From Microbacterium aurugineum (GTDB lineage: Bacteria; Actinomycetota; Actinomycetes; Actinomycetales; Microbacteriaceae): a DNA stretch of 64,000 bases. Shown here piece by piece: positions 17,570 to 26,299 of the stretch. The first letter of the stretch is position 1, and every line of letters starts with the position of its first letter. Both the position numbers and the translations under genes were made by a program. A model generated the notes under the pieces. The model ran no database searches, was not told the origin of the DNA, and saw only the letters and a list, made by a program, of their open reading frames with translations. The stretch spans positions 2,115,311 to 2,179,310 of the forward strand of contig NZ_CP078078.1 of the NCBI RefSeq assembly GCF_023101205.1, in the 5' to 3' direction.

Positions 17570-18784
17570 TCAGAAGCGGATCGCGTCGATCACCTTCACC
17601 CGTAGAGCCACGAGCGCGGGGATGAACCCCGACACGGCGCCCACGACGACCGAGGCGATGAGTCCGACCAGCGCCGCCCTCATCGGGAACGGCGGGACGT
17701 CCTGGATCCCGTAGAACATCGTGGTCACGATCCAGTCCGATCGCAGGACGGCGACGACGATCGCGATCCCGATGACTCCGGCGACGGTCGTCGCGACGAG
17801 GCTCTCGAGGAAGACCGAGAAGAAGACCCGGCCCGAACTGGCGCCGAAGGCGCGTCGCACGCCGATCTCCCGCACGCGCTGCCGCATCGCCACGAGCTGG
17901 ATGTTGATCAGGCTGAGAGCACCGAGGGCGAGGATCAGCGAGGCGATTCCTCCCGTGATCATCTCGAAGGTCGCCTGGACGTCCAGAGCGCCCGGCTGCG
18001 CCGCCCAGTCGGTGCGACTCACCGAGATCGTCTGCCCCTCGGGCAGCCCCGCGCGCAGATCCATCGCCAGCACCGGGCCGATCTGATCGGCTTGATCGAC
18101 ACCGACCCACACCTCGTACTGCGTCGAGACTTCCGCGGGCAGAGCGTCAACTCTGTCGCGATAGTCGTCGTACAGCAGATCGACCCGCAGCTCCTCGTCC
18201 CCGAAGCCCTGCCGGGGAACGATGCCGATCACCTGATAGGTGCCGCCTGCCGCGCCGCCGAACTCGACGGTGGGGTGCTGAGACAGCGGCACCCTCCCCA
18301 GACGGTCCCAGAGCGCCTCCGTGATCACGACCGGAGGTGCCATCGCCTCCAGGTCGGAGTCGAGGAACCAGCGCCCCTCCAGGAGCTTCTCGCGATGGAT
18401 CTGTGGGAATGCCGGGTCCATGATGCGCGCGGGGACCGAGGTGATGCCCTCGGGAAGATGCACATCCAGCATGACGCCCTGCGCGATCCGCGTGGTGTGA
18501 CTGAAACCGAACCGCTCGGACACCCGGGTGAAGCGATCGTCGAATTCGTCGGCGTCGATCGGCGTGCCGTCGGCCGTGCTCGCCGAGACGGCGATGGTCG
18601 CGGCGCGTCCGCCCCACCGGTCGGACTGCTCCGCCTGGAACTGGCGCTGGTACTCCGAGATCGCCACGACCGCGGTGAGTGCGCCGACCGAGACGGCGAT
18701 GCCGATCAGGCTCAGCAGCACTCGCAGCTTGTGGACGCGGATCTCCGCCCAGGCGTCGGAGAGCGCGCCGAGGAACCCGGTCAC
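17570..18784 (-). CDS. ABC transporter permease, FtsX/MacB type
   Basis: A 404-aa permease. Transmembrane helix 1 (about 20-42) is followed by a large extracytoplasmic MacB periplasmic-core domain (about 45-270) and three C-terminal helices forming the FtsX domain, with VREIGVRRAFGASSGRVF typical of the family. With the ATPase and HlyD-like genes just upstream it forms a tripartite-like export or mechanotransmission module; the substrate is unknown. It overlaps the ATPase gene as ATGA. Confidence 0.9.
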   Translation of the reverse strand: MTGFLGALSDAWAEIRVHKLRVLLSLIGIAVSVGALTAVVAISEYQRQFQAEQSDRWGGRAATIAVSASTADGTPIDADEFDDRFTRVSERFGFSHTTRIAQGVMLDVHLPEGITSVPARIMDPAFPQIHREKLLEGRWFLDSDLEAMAPPVVITEALWDRLGRVPLSQHPTVEFGGAAGGTYQVIGIVPRQGFGDEELRVDLLYDDYRDRVDALPAEVSTQYEVWVGVDQADQIGPVLAMDLRAGLPEGQTISVSRTDWAAQPGALDVQATFEMITGGIASLILALGALSLINIQLVAMRQRVREIGVRRAFGASSGRVFFSVFLESLVATTVAGVIGIAIVVAVLRSDWIVTTMFYGIQDVPPFPMRAALVGLIASVVVGAVSGFIPALVALRVKVIDAIRF

Positions 18785-19545
18785 GAGACGGACTCCGCCA
18801 CCGCGGGTGTCCCCTCCGACGGCACGGACGCCGCGAGCGTCGAGGCCTCGAAGGCGCGGCCCAGGTCCACCGGTTCCAGGCGTCCGGCATCCAGGCGGTA
18901 GTGCCTGCGTGCGCGCGCGGCGACGTGCAGGTCGTGCGTGATGGTGACGAGCGCCGCATCGGTCTCGGTGGCGACCTCGTCGAGAAGGGACATCACGGAG
19001 GCCCCGGTATCGATGTCGAGGGCGCCCGTCGGCTCATCCGCGAGGATCAGGACGGGCTTCCGCACCAGCGCCCTGGCGATCGCGACCCGCTGCTGTTCAC
19101 CCCCGGAGAGCTTGTCGGCGATCTGGTCGATGCGATGGCCGAGGCCGACACGCTCGAGCATGTCCGCGGCGATCTGTCTGCGGTTCCAGAACATCCGGCC
19201 CTTCGCATGTCCGAGAGGCATCGTCACGTTGTCGAGCGCGGTGCGCCCGGGGAGCAGATTGAACTGCTGGAAGACGAAGCCCACGTTGTCGCCCCGCAGC
19301 CGATCGAGGCGCCCCGATCGCATCCGGCGCACTTCACGCCCTTCGAAGGAGACGGAACCGGAGGTCGGCGCATCCAGCATCCCGAGGATGTTGAGCAGCG
19401 TCGACTTGCCGGACCCCGAGCGTCCGACGATCGAGACGTGGTCCCCTGCACCGACTTCCACGGTGATGCCGCGAAGGATCTCGAGCCACGAGTCGTCCGG
19501 GAGCAGAACGCTCTTCGCGACGTCGTCGAGAGCGACGAGGCTCAC
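18781..19545 (-). CDS. ABC transporter ATP-binding protein, MacB/LolD type
   Basis: A 254-aa ATPase. Walker A is GRSGSGKS, the Q loop FVFQQFNLLPGRT, the signature LSGGEQQRVAIARAL, Walker B LILADEPTGALD, and the H loop HD. The start is GTG overlapping the stop of the adaptor gene as GTGA (product MSLVALDDVAK...). An earlier in-frame GTG seven codons upstream lies inside the adaptor gene and is less likely. Confidence 0.92.
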   Translation of the reverse strand: MSLVALDDVAKSVLLPDDSWLEILRGITVEVGAGDHVSIVGRSGSGKSTLLNILGMLDAPTSGSVSFEGREVRRMRSGRLDRLRGDNVGFVFQQFNLLPGRTALDNVTMPLGHAKGRMFWNRRQIAADMLERVGLGHRIDQIADKLSGGEQQRVAIARALVRKPVLILADEPTGALDIDTGASVMSLLDEVATETDAALVTITHDLHVAARARRHYRLDAGRLEPVDLGRAFEASTLAASVPSEGTPAVAESVS

Positions 19546-20468
19546 CAGCTCATCCCGCTGTCGCACTGTTCGACCCCCGGCGACACTTCGTAGCAGAACT
19601 CCTCGACGGGGGCGACGAAACCGGGCACGAACTCGCGGATGCTGTCGCCTTCCGCCAGTCCCTCCGTGACCTCGACGATCACCCCGTCGTTGACCCCGAG
19701 CGTCACCGTGCGCTCCTCCGGCTCGGAGCCGTCAGCCGCGTCCACCCAGACGACGCCTGATCCGGCACCGCCCTGCACCGCGGTGACCGGGACCACGAGT
19801 GCGTCGTCGACCTGGCCGAGGGCGAGGTCGAGGGTCGCGGGAAGCCCGGCGAAGACCGTCTGGTCCTTCGGGATGGCGCACCGCACGCTGGCTGTCCCCT
19901 CTGCCGAGACCTGGACGCGCACGCCGGTGCACGCGAACGGGGCCGGTCCGCCCGTGATGGTGATCGTGGCCTCGCTCGGCGCGTTCACGAGACGGTACAG
20001 CTGGACCGGGTCGACGGTCGCCAGCAGGTGGTAGCGCGCGGGCGTGAGCTTGTACGTCTCGGTACCGACGGACGTCATCTGCCCCTTCACGAGAGCGATC
20101 TCCGACACGTCGCCGGCTTCGGGGGCGAGCACGTCGATCTCCTTCCGGGGATACTCCTGACGAACGGTGAAGAGCTTCTGACCGGCGCTCACCGCCGCGC
20201 CTTCGCTCACGTGGACGGCCGTGACCGTCCCGTCGAGTTCGCTGCGCACCCCGAAAGTCTCGTCGCGAGCGATGTTGCCGGTCAGGGTCAGAGCATTGAC
20301 GACCGAACCACGTTCCACGGCGATGATCGGGTCGGTGATCCCGGCATCAGGGCTGACGATGGTCTCGGCCCTGTCGGGGAAGAAGGCGATCTTGACGAGC
20401 GCGGCGGCGCACGCACCGAAGACCACGACGAGAAGCAGGGGGAAGATCCAGCGACGCCAGACGATCAC
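19542..20468 (-). CDS. HlyD/MacA-like membrane-anchored adaptor protein
   Basis: A 308-aa protein. One N-terminal membrane anchor (about 6-27) precedes a lipoyl/barrel-sandwich-type region (GVRSELDGTVTAVHVSEGAAVSAGQKLF) and beta-barrel segments. This is the membrane-fusion protein layout with a short hairpin, as seen in Gram-positive MacB systems. The start is GTG. It is the first gene of the adaptor-ATPase-permease module, whose substrate cannot be told. Confidence 0.85.
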   Translation of the reverse strand: MIVWRRWIFPLLLVVVFGACAAALVKIAFFPDRAETIVSPDAGITDPIIAVERGSVVNALTLTGNIARDETFGVRSELDGTVTAVHVSEGAAVSAGQKLFTVRQEYPRKEIDVLAPEAGDVSEIALVKGQMTSVGTETYKLTPARYHLLATVDPVQLYRLVNAPSEATITITGGPAPFACTGVRVQVSAEGTASVRCAIPKDQTVFAGLPATLDLALGQVDDALVVPVTAVQGGAGSGVVWVDAADGSEPEERTVTLGVNDGVIVEVTEGLAEGDSIREFVPGFVAPVEEFCYEVSPGVEQCDSGMSW

Positions 20469-20576
20469 GAGTGCCTTTCCGGCTGCGCCGCCCTGGCACG
20501 CCTCGGGACAGCGTATCCAGGCTCAGGCGTTCTCCCGCGGCGGCGGACACCGCGTGTCCGGCCCGAAGGGGCGCCG

Positions 20577-20783
20577 TCAGACGCGGAGGGCTTCGTGGCG
20601 GACGACGAGCCAGCCGGCCGGGACCGAGAGTCGATCCGCGTGCGGCGAGCAGAGGTCGTGGGCCTGAGGGTCGTTCGCGGCACCGAGCGGTCCGAGCGCC
20701 GCCATCTGGTCGCCATAGTCATAGGTGAGGGTGGCCACGGCTTCTCGCACGCAGCCGACCTTCGAGCACAGTCGTCCGTCCAT
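20577..20783 (-). CDS. DUF3499 family protein (short)
   Basis: A 68-aa protein with the DUF3499 core: RLCSKVGC near the start, ATLTYDYGDQMAALGPL, and HDLCSPHADRLSVPAGW. Conserved Cys and His pairs suggest a small metal-binding protein; function is unknown. Family members are usually longer, with a variable C-terminal extension that is absent here. As in other actinobacteria, it is divergent from the zincin-like gene. TACGCT 7 nt before the ATG suggests leaderless expression. Confidence 0.85.
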   Translation of the reverse strand: MDGRLCSKVGCVREAVATLTYDYGDQMAALGPLGAANDPQAHDLCSPHADRLSVPAGWLVVRHEALRV

Positions 20784-20790
20784 CTCCGCC

Positions 20791-20796
20791 AGCGTA
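20791..20796 (-). promoter_or_regulatory. -10 box, probable leaderless promoter of the DUF3499 gene
   Basis: TACGCT, then 7 nt, then ATG. The GGAG next to the ATG is too close to act as a normal ribosome site. Confidence 0.45.
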
Positions 20797-20849
20797 CGGC
20801 TGCCGTCCGTCGACGCTCGGGATGCCGCGCCGCAGACGCGGACACCACC

Positions 20850-20855
20850 TAGACT
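20850..20855 (+). promoter_or_regulatory. -10 box, probable leaderless promoter of the zincin-like gene
   Basis: TAGACT, then 6 nt, then ATG; no Shine-Dalgarno sequence. Confidence 0.5.
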
Positions 20856-20861
20856 TTCGTC

Positions 20862-21290
20862 ATGCCCCGTCGTCGCACTGCCCACACCTCCGCCGCCCCT
20901 CGGCGTGGTGCCCGGCACGGACGTCACGGACGTCTGGGCCGCAGCGAGGTCGTACGGCCTCCCCTCGCGCCCCTCGACGGACGCCTGGACCGCTTCGACC
21001 TCACGGTCGGCACGGCGGTCGAGTTCCTCCGTGGAACCTGGCCGGAGCTGCAGGAGGTGCGATTCGAGATCGGGGCGATCCCGGGTTTCGACGCGACCGA
21101 CGAGGTTCCGCGCTGGTACCTCGACCGTGAGAACCGACGCATCGTGCTGTTCCGTCTGCCCATCGAACGGTTGCTTCCCCCGGGTCACGACGACGCGCCG
21201 CATCGGCGGATGGCGATCGAGAGCGCCGTATTCCGGGCCGCCGCCGAGTACGTCGGTCGCGAGCCGTGGGATCTGGGCCACGAGCACTGA
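20862..21290 (+). CDS. Metallopeptidase-like (zincin fold) protein lacking HExxH
   Basis: A 142-aa protein resembling the actinobacterial 'metallopeptidase family' (Zincin_1). A basic, Arg-rich N-terminal tail precedes the conserved core: FDLTVGTAVEFLRGTWPEL, VRFEIGAIP, and the helix where family members carry the zinc site. That helix reads IESAVFRAAAEYVGREPWDL, with no HExxH, so peptidase activity is unlikely. It is divergent from the DUF3499 gene across 78 nt, matching the conserved actinobacterial arrangement near whiB2 and manA. Confidence 0.8.
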   Translation: MPRRRTAHTSAAPRRGARHGRHGRLGRSEVVRPPLAPLDGRLDRFDLTVGTAVEFLRGTWPELQEVRFEIGAIPGFDATDEVPRWYLDRENRRIVLFRLPIERLLPPGHDDAPHRRMAIESAVFRAAAEYVGREPWDLGHEH

Positions 21291-21307
21291 CCTCTCCCCG
21301 CGGGAGA

Positions 21308-22690
21308 TCAGGGGTAGACCGTGATCGCCTTCTCCACGCCGGCGCTGGCCTGCACGGGTGACACGGCGATCGCTCCCGGGGCGGTGAGGGTCAGGGCGGC
21401 GCGAATCGAGCCGTCCGTCCTCATCCGATAGGTGGCGCCGGGATCGACTTCCACGCCGAGCGACTCGCCTGCGGCGATGACCATCTCCTCGGGCAGACCC
21501 CCGTCCGACGTCTCGAGGGTGACGGTCACATCCTGATCCGACGTGTTCGCGAGCTGGACCCGGGGCGCCGGCCCCGACGGCACGGCGAACAGGACATCGC
21601 CCTCGATCTCCGGCGCCGGGGTGATCCAGGCGAAGTCGGAGTCGCGACCGAAGCCGTCCTGCTCCCGGAGCGCGGCCACGACCGGAGCGTCCGAAACGAC
21701 GTCGACCGTGTACGAACCCGGTGCCAGGCCGGTGAGCGCGACCTGCGCGGGCAGGTCGGCTTCGACGGGGACCGAGAACTCATCGACCACGGCGGACGAT
21801 CCCTCGGCCCGCACCCGGACCTGCACCCGAGCATCCACTCCCGGTGACAGCACTCGGAGGACGGCCATCTCGGCATCGTCCCCTGCGGACGCGAAGACTT
21901 GGACCCCGGCCAGCACGAGGTTCTCCTGCGGGCCCGCGACGGCGTCCTGCAGATCGATACCCGCCGGGTCGAGGACCTGCACGAGGGAGGACTGGAGGAC
22001 GGCACGGACGGGTGCCCCCACCGCCCCGACGCGAACCACGGGCGTGGTGTTCCCCGCCGCGATCGACGTCAGCGGGACCGCGGTCTGCGTGCGAGCGGGC
22101 ACGATCACGGTGCGCGCGCTCCTCGTCTCTCCATAGACCGAGAGCGTGACGGTCGACGGCACCTCGGCCGCGTTCGTCAGGATCACGATGTCTTCGGTGC
22201 CGGTCGCGGTGCTGCCGCCCACGAGCCACGAGTCCAGCTTCGGAACACCGCAGGGGGCGGCCGCGTATCCGGCGAGATCCTCTGTCGCGATGCTGACCGA
22301 CTCGGCGGCGGCGATCAAGGGAGCAGTGCGTCCTTCCACAGTGCCGGTGAGCACGCGGACCTCGCCGGCATCCGGCACATCCTTCACGGCGAGCCCCTCG
22401 GACGCGGGGTCTCCCGAGGTTCCGCCGAGGGTCACGGTCGGCCGCGCGGCGGACGACATGCTGAGCGGATCGATCGCGTCGCGACCGAGCGCGCGGAGGT
22501 CCCCGTTGCAGACGAGCACGCTGTCGCCGGGAAGGGGGGTGACCTGCATCTGGGCCGCGTCGTGGCTGATGCTCGGCCAGGGCGCATGCACGGCCGCAGC
22601 GATCCCTGCCACACAGGCGACGATGACCACGCCTCCCGTGACCAGGCGCGCGCTGGTGGCGGCGACGCGGATTGCGCGTGAGCGGCTCAT
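21308..22690 (-). CDS. DUF5719 family secreted/membrane-anchored protein
   Basis: A 460-aa protein with a basic start and one hydrophobic segment (about 17-36) acting as signal anchor; the rest is a beta-rich extracytoplasmic region. It matches the DUF5719 type found downstream of a giant glycosyltransferase in actinobacteria. Function is unknown; the coupling (ATGA overlap with the glycosyltransferase gene) suggests a shared role in an envelope glycan or glycoprotein. No catalytic motif is seen. Confidence 0.82.
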   Translation of the reverse strand: MSRSRAIRVAATSARLVTGGVVIVACVAGIAAAVHAPWPSISHDAAQMQVTPLPGDSVLVCNGDLRALGRDAIDPLSMSSAARPTVTLGGTSGDPASEGLAVKDVPDAGEVRVLTGTVEGRTAPLIAAAESVSIATEDLAGYAAAPCGVPKLDSWLVGGSTATGTEDIVILTNAAEVPSTVTLSVYGETRSARTVIVPARTQTAVPLTSIAAGNTTPVVRVGAVGAPVRAVLQSSLVQVLDPAGIDLQDAVAGPQENLVLAGVQVFASAGDDAEMAVLRVLSPGVDARVQVRVRAEGSSAVVDEFSVPVEADLPAQVALTGLAPGSYTVDVVSDAPVVAALREQDGFGRDSDFAWITPAPEIEGDVLFAVPSGPAPRVQLANTSDQDVTVTLETSDGGLPEEMVIAAGESLGVEVDPGATYRMRTDGSIRAALTLTAPGAIAVSPVQASAGVEKAITVYP

Positions 22691-25600
22691 CGGTCTCCCT
22701 CCACGGACCTGTCGGGGCCGTCCTCATCAGCGCCTGCCGGTGGGGACGCGTCGTCCGCTGCGGCAGCCTCATCGCCGCTCGGCTCGGGGTCGGTCTCAGG
22801 TTCAGCGATCGGCATCAGCGCCTCATCGTTCAGGGCAGCGGCATCCTGCGGCTCCTCGAGAGCACCGACCGGAGCCTGCTCCTCGAGATCGTGCCGGTCC
22901 TCCGCATGCCGCGGAAGCACCAGAGGCTCATCCGGAGCGCGCCCGACGATCCGGGACTGCGCGCGCGCCGCGCGTCGCGAGGCGCGCGTGGGGATCGACA
23001 ACAGCAATGCGGCGAGCACCGCCATCAGCTGGAGCGTGAGGACGAGCCTGACCGTCCCCTGCTGAGCGGCGCTGAGGGCAGGAGAGGCCACAGCCTCCGC
23101 CTCCAGCCGCCAGAGCACCCCGCGATCCGTACGGCCCGCATGCACGAGCCCGGGACGCTGATCGATCGAGGCGATGGCCATGGCACGGAGGGCACGCGCC
23201 TTGTCTCCGTCGCTGCCGGCGCCCTGAGCGACCAGCACGTAGCTGATCCCCTTCGCCGCCAGCTCACCCGGCGCATCGAACTCGCGAGCGGACAGCAGGT
23301 CCACCGCGAGGGTGGAGACGTCCGCCCCCTGCGGTTCCGTCGCCGTCGAGGTCATGGTCGTCTGCGACCCCAAGGTCTTGCTCGCACCCCGGACGACCTC
23401 GACCGCGAGTCCGCCGTCGTTCTTCGGGGTGAGGACGAGCGTCGCGACGTCGCGATCACCCGCTGCCTGGGCTGCGACGTAGGCGGGCAGAGTGGATTCG
23501 GGACCGTTCGTGAGGAGGGAGCGATCCGTGTGGAAAGCCGTGAGCGCCGGGACCGCGCAGACCGCGAGGGACAGGGCCGCGACGGTCGCTGCGACACCTC
23601 TCAGGCGAGGCGCAGTGATGGCCGTGTCCAGCGTGACGAGCGCAGCGCCGAGCACCCCGATCCAGGCCAGACTGAGGCCTGCCCCCGGCCAGATCGCCAC
23701 TCCAGCGCCCTGGTCGAAGCTCACGGTGACGCCCACGGCGAAGAAGGCGGTGGCGAGGCCGGTGACCGCGACGACGAGGAGCATGATCCCCGCCCGCCAC
23801 CGCGGCGCCAGGGCCGAGCACAGAGCGAGGAGCGCGGTCGGGGCACAGAGAACCCAGACCCAGGGTGTGACCGCTTCGGGCGCGAATGATGCCCACCCGG
23901 CGAGGTCCGTGGTCGGGAAGCCCATCGCGAGGGCCAACCTGCCCGCGGCGTCGGCTGAGGCCTGCGAGCCCGCCCAGATCAGACCGGGGTCGCCCAGGAC
24001 ACCCCACGGTGTCCCGTGCGCGAACTGCCAGAAGACGAGGGGGGCGAACAGAGCCACCGTCGGAACCGGCAGCCAGAGCAGACGCACGGCCCCCCGGAAC
24101 TGCGCCGTGCCGAGCACGATGCCGAGCGCCACGATCCACAGCAGGACCAGCGCGGGCGCCAGCGAGGGCGCGCACGCGAGGACGGCCGCGAGCAGCAGCG
24201 ATGCACTGCCGGCGGCTCCCCACGACCGGTGGGCGACCACGGCGGTGTGGAAGAGCCAAGGAAGGAGGAGATGTACGAGGACGGCGCTCGGACGCCCCTC
24301 AACGAGCGCCGTGAGGAACGGAGGGGTGAGCGCCCATGCGACGCCGGCGAAGATGCGCAAGCCCGACCGGTCGGTCACCCGAGTCGCGGCGAACCATCCC
24401 CCGAGGACGGCGAGCGGGAGGGCGAGGATCCACAGGAGCACCATCGCGAACGACGGACCAGCAGGCCACAGGGTACCGAGCACCGCCACGACCGCTGCGA
24501 ACGGATCGGCAGGTCCGATGAGGTCGACGGCGGTGCCCCGAAGGCCCCAGGCCGCGTCGCTCCACAGCGTGGCGACGGTCTGACGGAGCGGGAGGAGTCC
24601 GCCGCCGCCGAGTGCCGGCCACGCCAGGAGGGTGGTGAACGAGGCGATGCTGACGACGAGCGCCCCGAGCACGGCCCACGCTCCCCCTCCGGAGAAGAAG
24701 CGGAGTTCGCTGACCGCGCCGCCCTCGCTGCCATGCCCGTCGTCGAGGTGCCGACGCAGATCCGAGGAGGTGATGCGCAGCGGCGCGATGCTCGCCCACG
24801 TCGACGTTCGGAAGGCGCGGATGCGCGACCTCGATCGCGCGATCGCTCCGAGGCGGATCATCGCGGTGAGCGCTGCCCCCCATTCAGGGAGCACGGCCTC
24901 GGGCCGCTTGCCGATGAGGTGGGTGAGGGAGCGCCACAGCGCGAGCGGAAGCAGGCTCAGCCAGTGCAGCGGCACCGCCGCGGCGGGAGCGTAGGCCAGG
25001 CGTCGATGCAATTGGGCGAGCCGCGTGACGTACGCCCGGCGCGACCGCCCGGACGGCAGCGCCGCAGGACCACCGGGAGCAGCCGAGATTCGTGCGCTCG
25101 GTGCGAGTACGACGCGTCCGCCGCCCAGGCGTGCCCGCACCCCGAGGTCGAGTCCCTCATCGGCGCCGGCGAGGGCGGGGTCGAGACGCAGAGCATCGCG
25201 GACTTCGCCCCGGATGAGGATGCCCCGCACATCGGACCCGAGAGCGTCATCCATGCGATCGTGCTGGCCCTGGTCGAGTTCGCCGGCCGCGAGCTCGACC
25301 GAGCGGCCGAGAGCGGTCATCGTCACCCCGAGGGAGACGATCTCGCGGTCGTTGTCGGTCGCGACGAGCTTGGGCGCGATGATCGCTGCGGAGGGCGAGC
25401 GTTCCAGCGTTCCGCGAAGACGCTCCAGTGCGCGCGGATGCGGGGCCGTGTCCTGGGCGAGCAACCAGATCGCTGAGCCTTCGAGCACCCGCGGCCGAGC
25501 GAGGTCGACCGCCTCGGCGAAGGAGGTGCTGGCGCGTGCCTCGATGATGCCCTCGACCGTCGCGGCGACCGCTTCGCTCTCCCGCATCGAAGACGAATCC

Positions 25601-25731
25601 CCGCAGACGACGAGCGTCACGGCGTCCGCGGGTGCGGTCTGGGATCGCACGGCGTCGAGAGTGCGGAGGAGCTGCGCGCGGGAGGCGGATCCGGGGCGCG
25701 CGACGATGATGGCGTGAACTCGGGCTGGCAT
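22687..25731 (-). CDS. Large GT2-type membrane glycosyltransferase
   Basis: A 1014-aa protein. The N-terminal GT-A domain (about 1-230) begins MPARVHAIIVARPG and carries a QDTAPHPRALERLR region in the DxD-like position. A long membrane domain of about 11-13 helices (residues 240-950) is interrupted by extracytoplasmic loops. The C-terminal tail is acidic and disordered. Homologues sit beside whiB2 throughout actinobacteria; the acceptor is not known. It overlaps the DUF5719 gene and is preceded by GAGGAC near the ATG. Confidence 0.85.
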   Translation of the reverse strand: MPARVHAIIVARPGSASRAQLLRTLDAVRSQTAPADAVTLVVCGDSSSMRESEAVAATVEGIIEARASTSFAEAVDLARPRVLEGSAIWLLAQDTAPHPRALERLRGTLERSPSAAIIAPKLVATDNDREIVSLGVTMTALGRSVELAAGELDQGQHDRMDDALGSDVRGILIRGEVRDALRLDPALAGADEGLDLGVRARLGGGRVVLAPSARISAAPGGPAALPSGRSRRAYVTRLAQLHRRLAYAPAAAVPLHWLSLLPLALWRSLTHLIGKRPEAVLPEWGAALTAMIRLGAIARSRSRIRAFRTSTWASIAPLRITSSDLRRHLDDGHGSEGGAVSELRFFSGGGAWAVLGALVVSIASFTTLLAWPALGGGGLLPLRQTVATLWSDAAWGLRGTAVDLIGPADPFAAVVAVLGTLWPAGPSFAMVLLWILALPLAVLGGWFAATRVTDRSGLRIFAGVAWALTPPFLTALVEGRPSAVLVHLLLPWLFHTAVVAHRSWGAAGSASLLLAAVLACAPSLAPALVLLWIVALGIVLGTAQFRGAVRLLWLPVPTVALFAPLVFWQFAHGTPWGVLGDPGLIWAGSQASADAAGRLALAMGFPTTDLAGWASFAPEAVTPWVWVLCAPTALLALCSALAPRWRAGIMLLVVAVTGLATAFFAVGVTVSFDQGAGVAIWPGAGLSLAWIGVLGAALVTLDTAITAPRLRGVAATVAALSLAVCAVPALTAFHTDRSLLTNGPESTLPAYVAAQAAGDRDVATLVLTPKNDGGLAVEVVRGASKTLGSQTTMTSTATEPQGADVSTLAVDLLSAREFDAPGELAAKGISYVLVAQGAGSDGDKARALRAMAIASIDQRPGLVHAGRTDRGVLWRLEAEAVASPALSAAQQGTVRLVLTLQLMAVLAALLLSIPTRASRRAARAQSRIVGRAPDEPLVLPRHAEDRHDLEEQAPVGALEEPQDAAALNDEALMPIAEPETDPEPSGDEAAAADDASPPAGADEDGPDRSVEGDR

Positions 25732-25823
25732 GTCCTCGTCAGCCTATGCGCGGGTCAGGCGGCGCTGGAGCAGCCCGTGCGGCGCGCCCGCGAAGCCGTG
25801 CCACGCGGAGACGATGCGGACGA

Positions 25824-26144
25824 TCAGCTGGCGCGACGCTTGAGCTTGCGGCGTTCGCGCTCCGAGAGACCGCCCCAGATGCCGAAGCGCTCATCGTTGT
25901 TGAGCGCGTACTCGAGGCACTCGCTGCGGACGTCGCACGTCGTGCAGATGCGCTTGGCGTCCCTGGTGGATCCACCCTTCTCAGGGAAGAATGCCTCCGG
26001 GTCCGTCTGCGAGCAGAGTGCGTCGCTCTGCCAGGCGAGGGCGTTGTCATCGTCGGATGCTTCGGTCCGTCGAACCCCGGGAACACCGAGGTTGATCGGA
26101 TCGACGAACCAGTTCTCCGGTACGTCGGAACGGTATCCCGTCAT
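25824..26144 (-). CDS. whiB2: WhiB-family iron-sulfur transcription factor (WhiB2/WhmD-like)
   Basis: Small [4Fe-4S] regulator, in this branch linked to septation. Four cysteines are present (ALCSQTD, then ICTTCDVRSEC), followed by the G[VI]WGG-type turn FGIWGG and a basic C-terminus RRKLKRR. I chose the ATG with GGAG and 6-nt spacing, giving 106 aa. An ATG 45 nt upstream (26189) would add 15 residues and could be read from a leaderless transcript, because the promoter predicts a transcript start there. Its place beside manA and the DUF3499 region fits whiB2. Confidence 0.9.
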   Translation of the reverse strand: MTGYRSDVPENWFVDPINLGVPGVRRTEASDDDNALAWQSDALCSQTDPEAFFPEKGGSTRDAKRICTTCDVRSECLEYALNNDERFGIWGGLSERERRKLKRRAS

Positions 26145-26194
26145 CTCGATCTCCAACCCTGTCTCCGCCCCCCGGCGGGCCGTGCTCATGACTA

Positions 26195-26223
26195 ATTACA
26201 CCCGTGTCATTCGCTCCGGTCAA
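26195..26223 (-). promoter_or_regulatory. whiB promoter: TTGACC-17-TGTAAT
   Basis: -35 TTGACC (26218-26223) and -10 TGTAAT (26195-26200) with exactly 17 nt between them. The spacer holds the palindrome ACACGGGTGT, which includes GACAC, the core bound by WhiA/WhiB in Streptomyces. The transcript would start at about 26188. Confidence 0.65.
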
Positions 26224-26237
26224 GTCGCGGATCGTAA

Positions 26238-26270
26238 ACCCTCAAGCGGCTCTTTAAGGTTCTTGAGGGT
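26238..26270. terminator. 9-bp inverted repeat between manA and the whiB promoter
   Basis: ACCCTCAAG and CTTGAGGGT, perfect, loop 15 nt. It begins 30 nt after the manA stop and ends 14 nt above the whiB -35 box. Most likely it terminates manA transcription; it could also be an operator upstream of whiB. Confidence 0.45.
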
Positions 26271-26299
26271 CGATCGGCGTGTCGCGCGGTCGGGTCTGC

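Noticed and set aside
23492..25476. Long plus-strand frames within the giant glycosyltransferase
   Set aside because: Antisense shadows of a clear GT-A/membrane protein.
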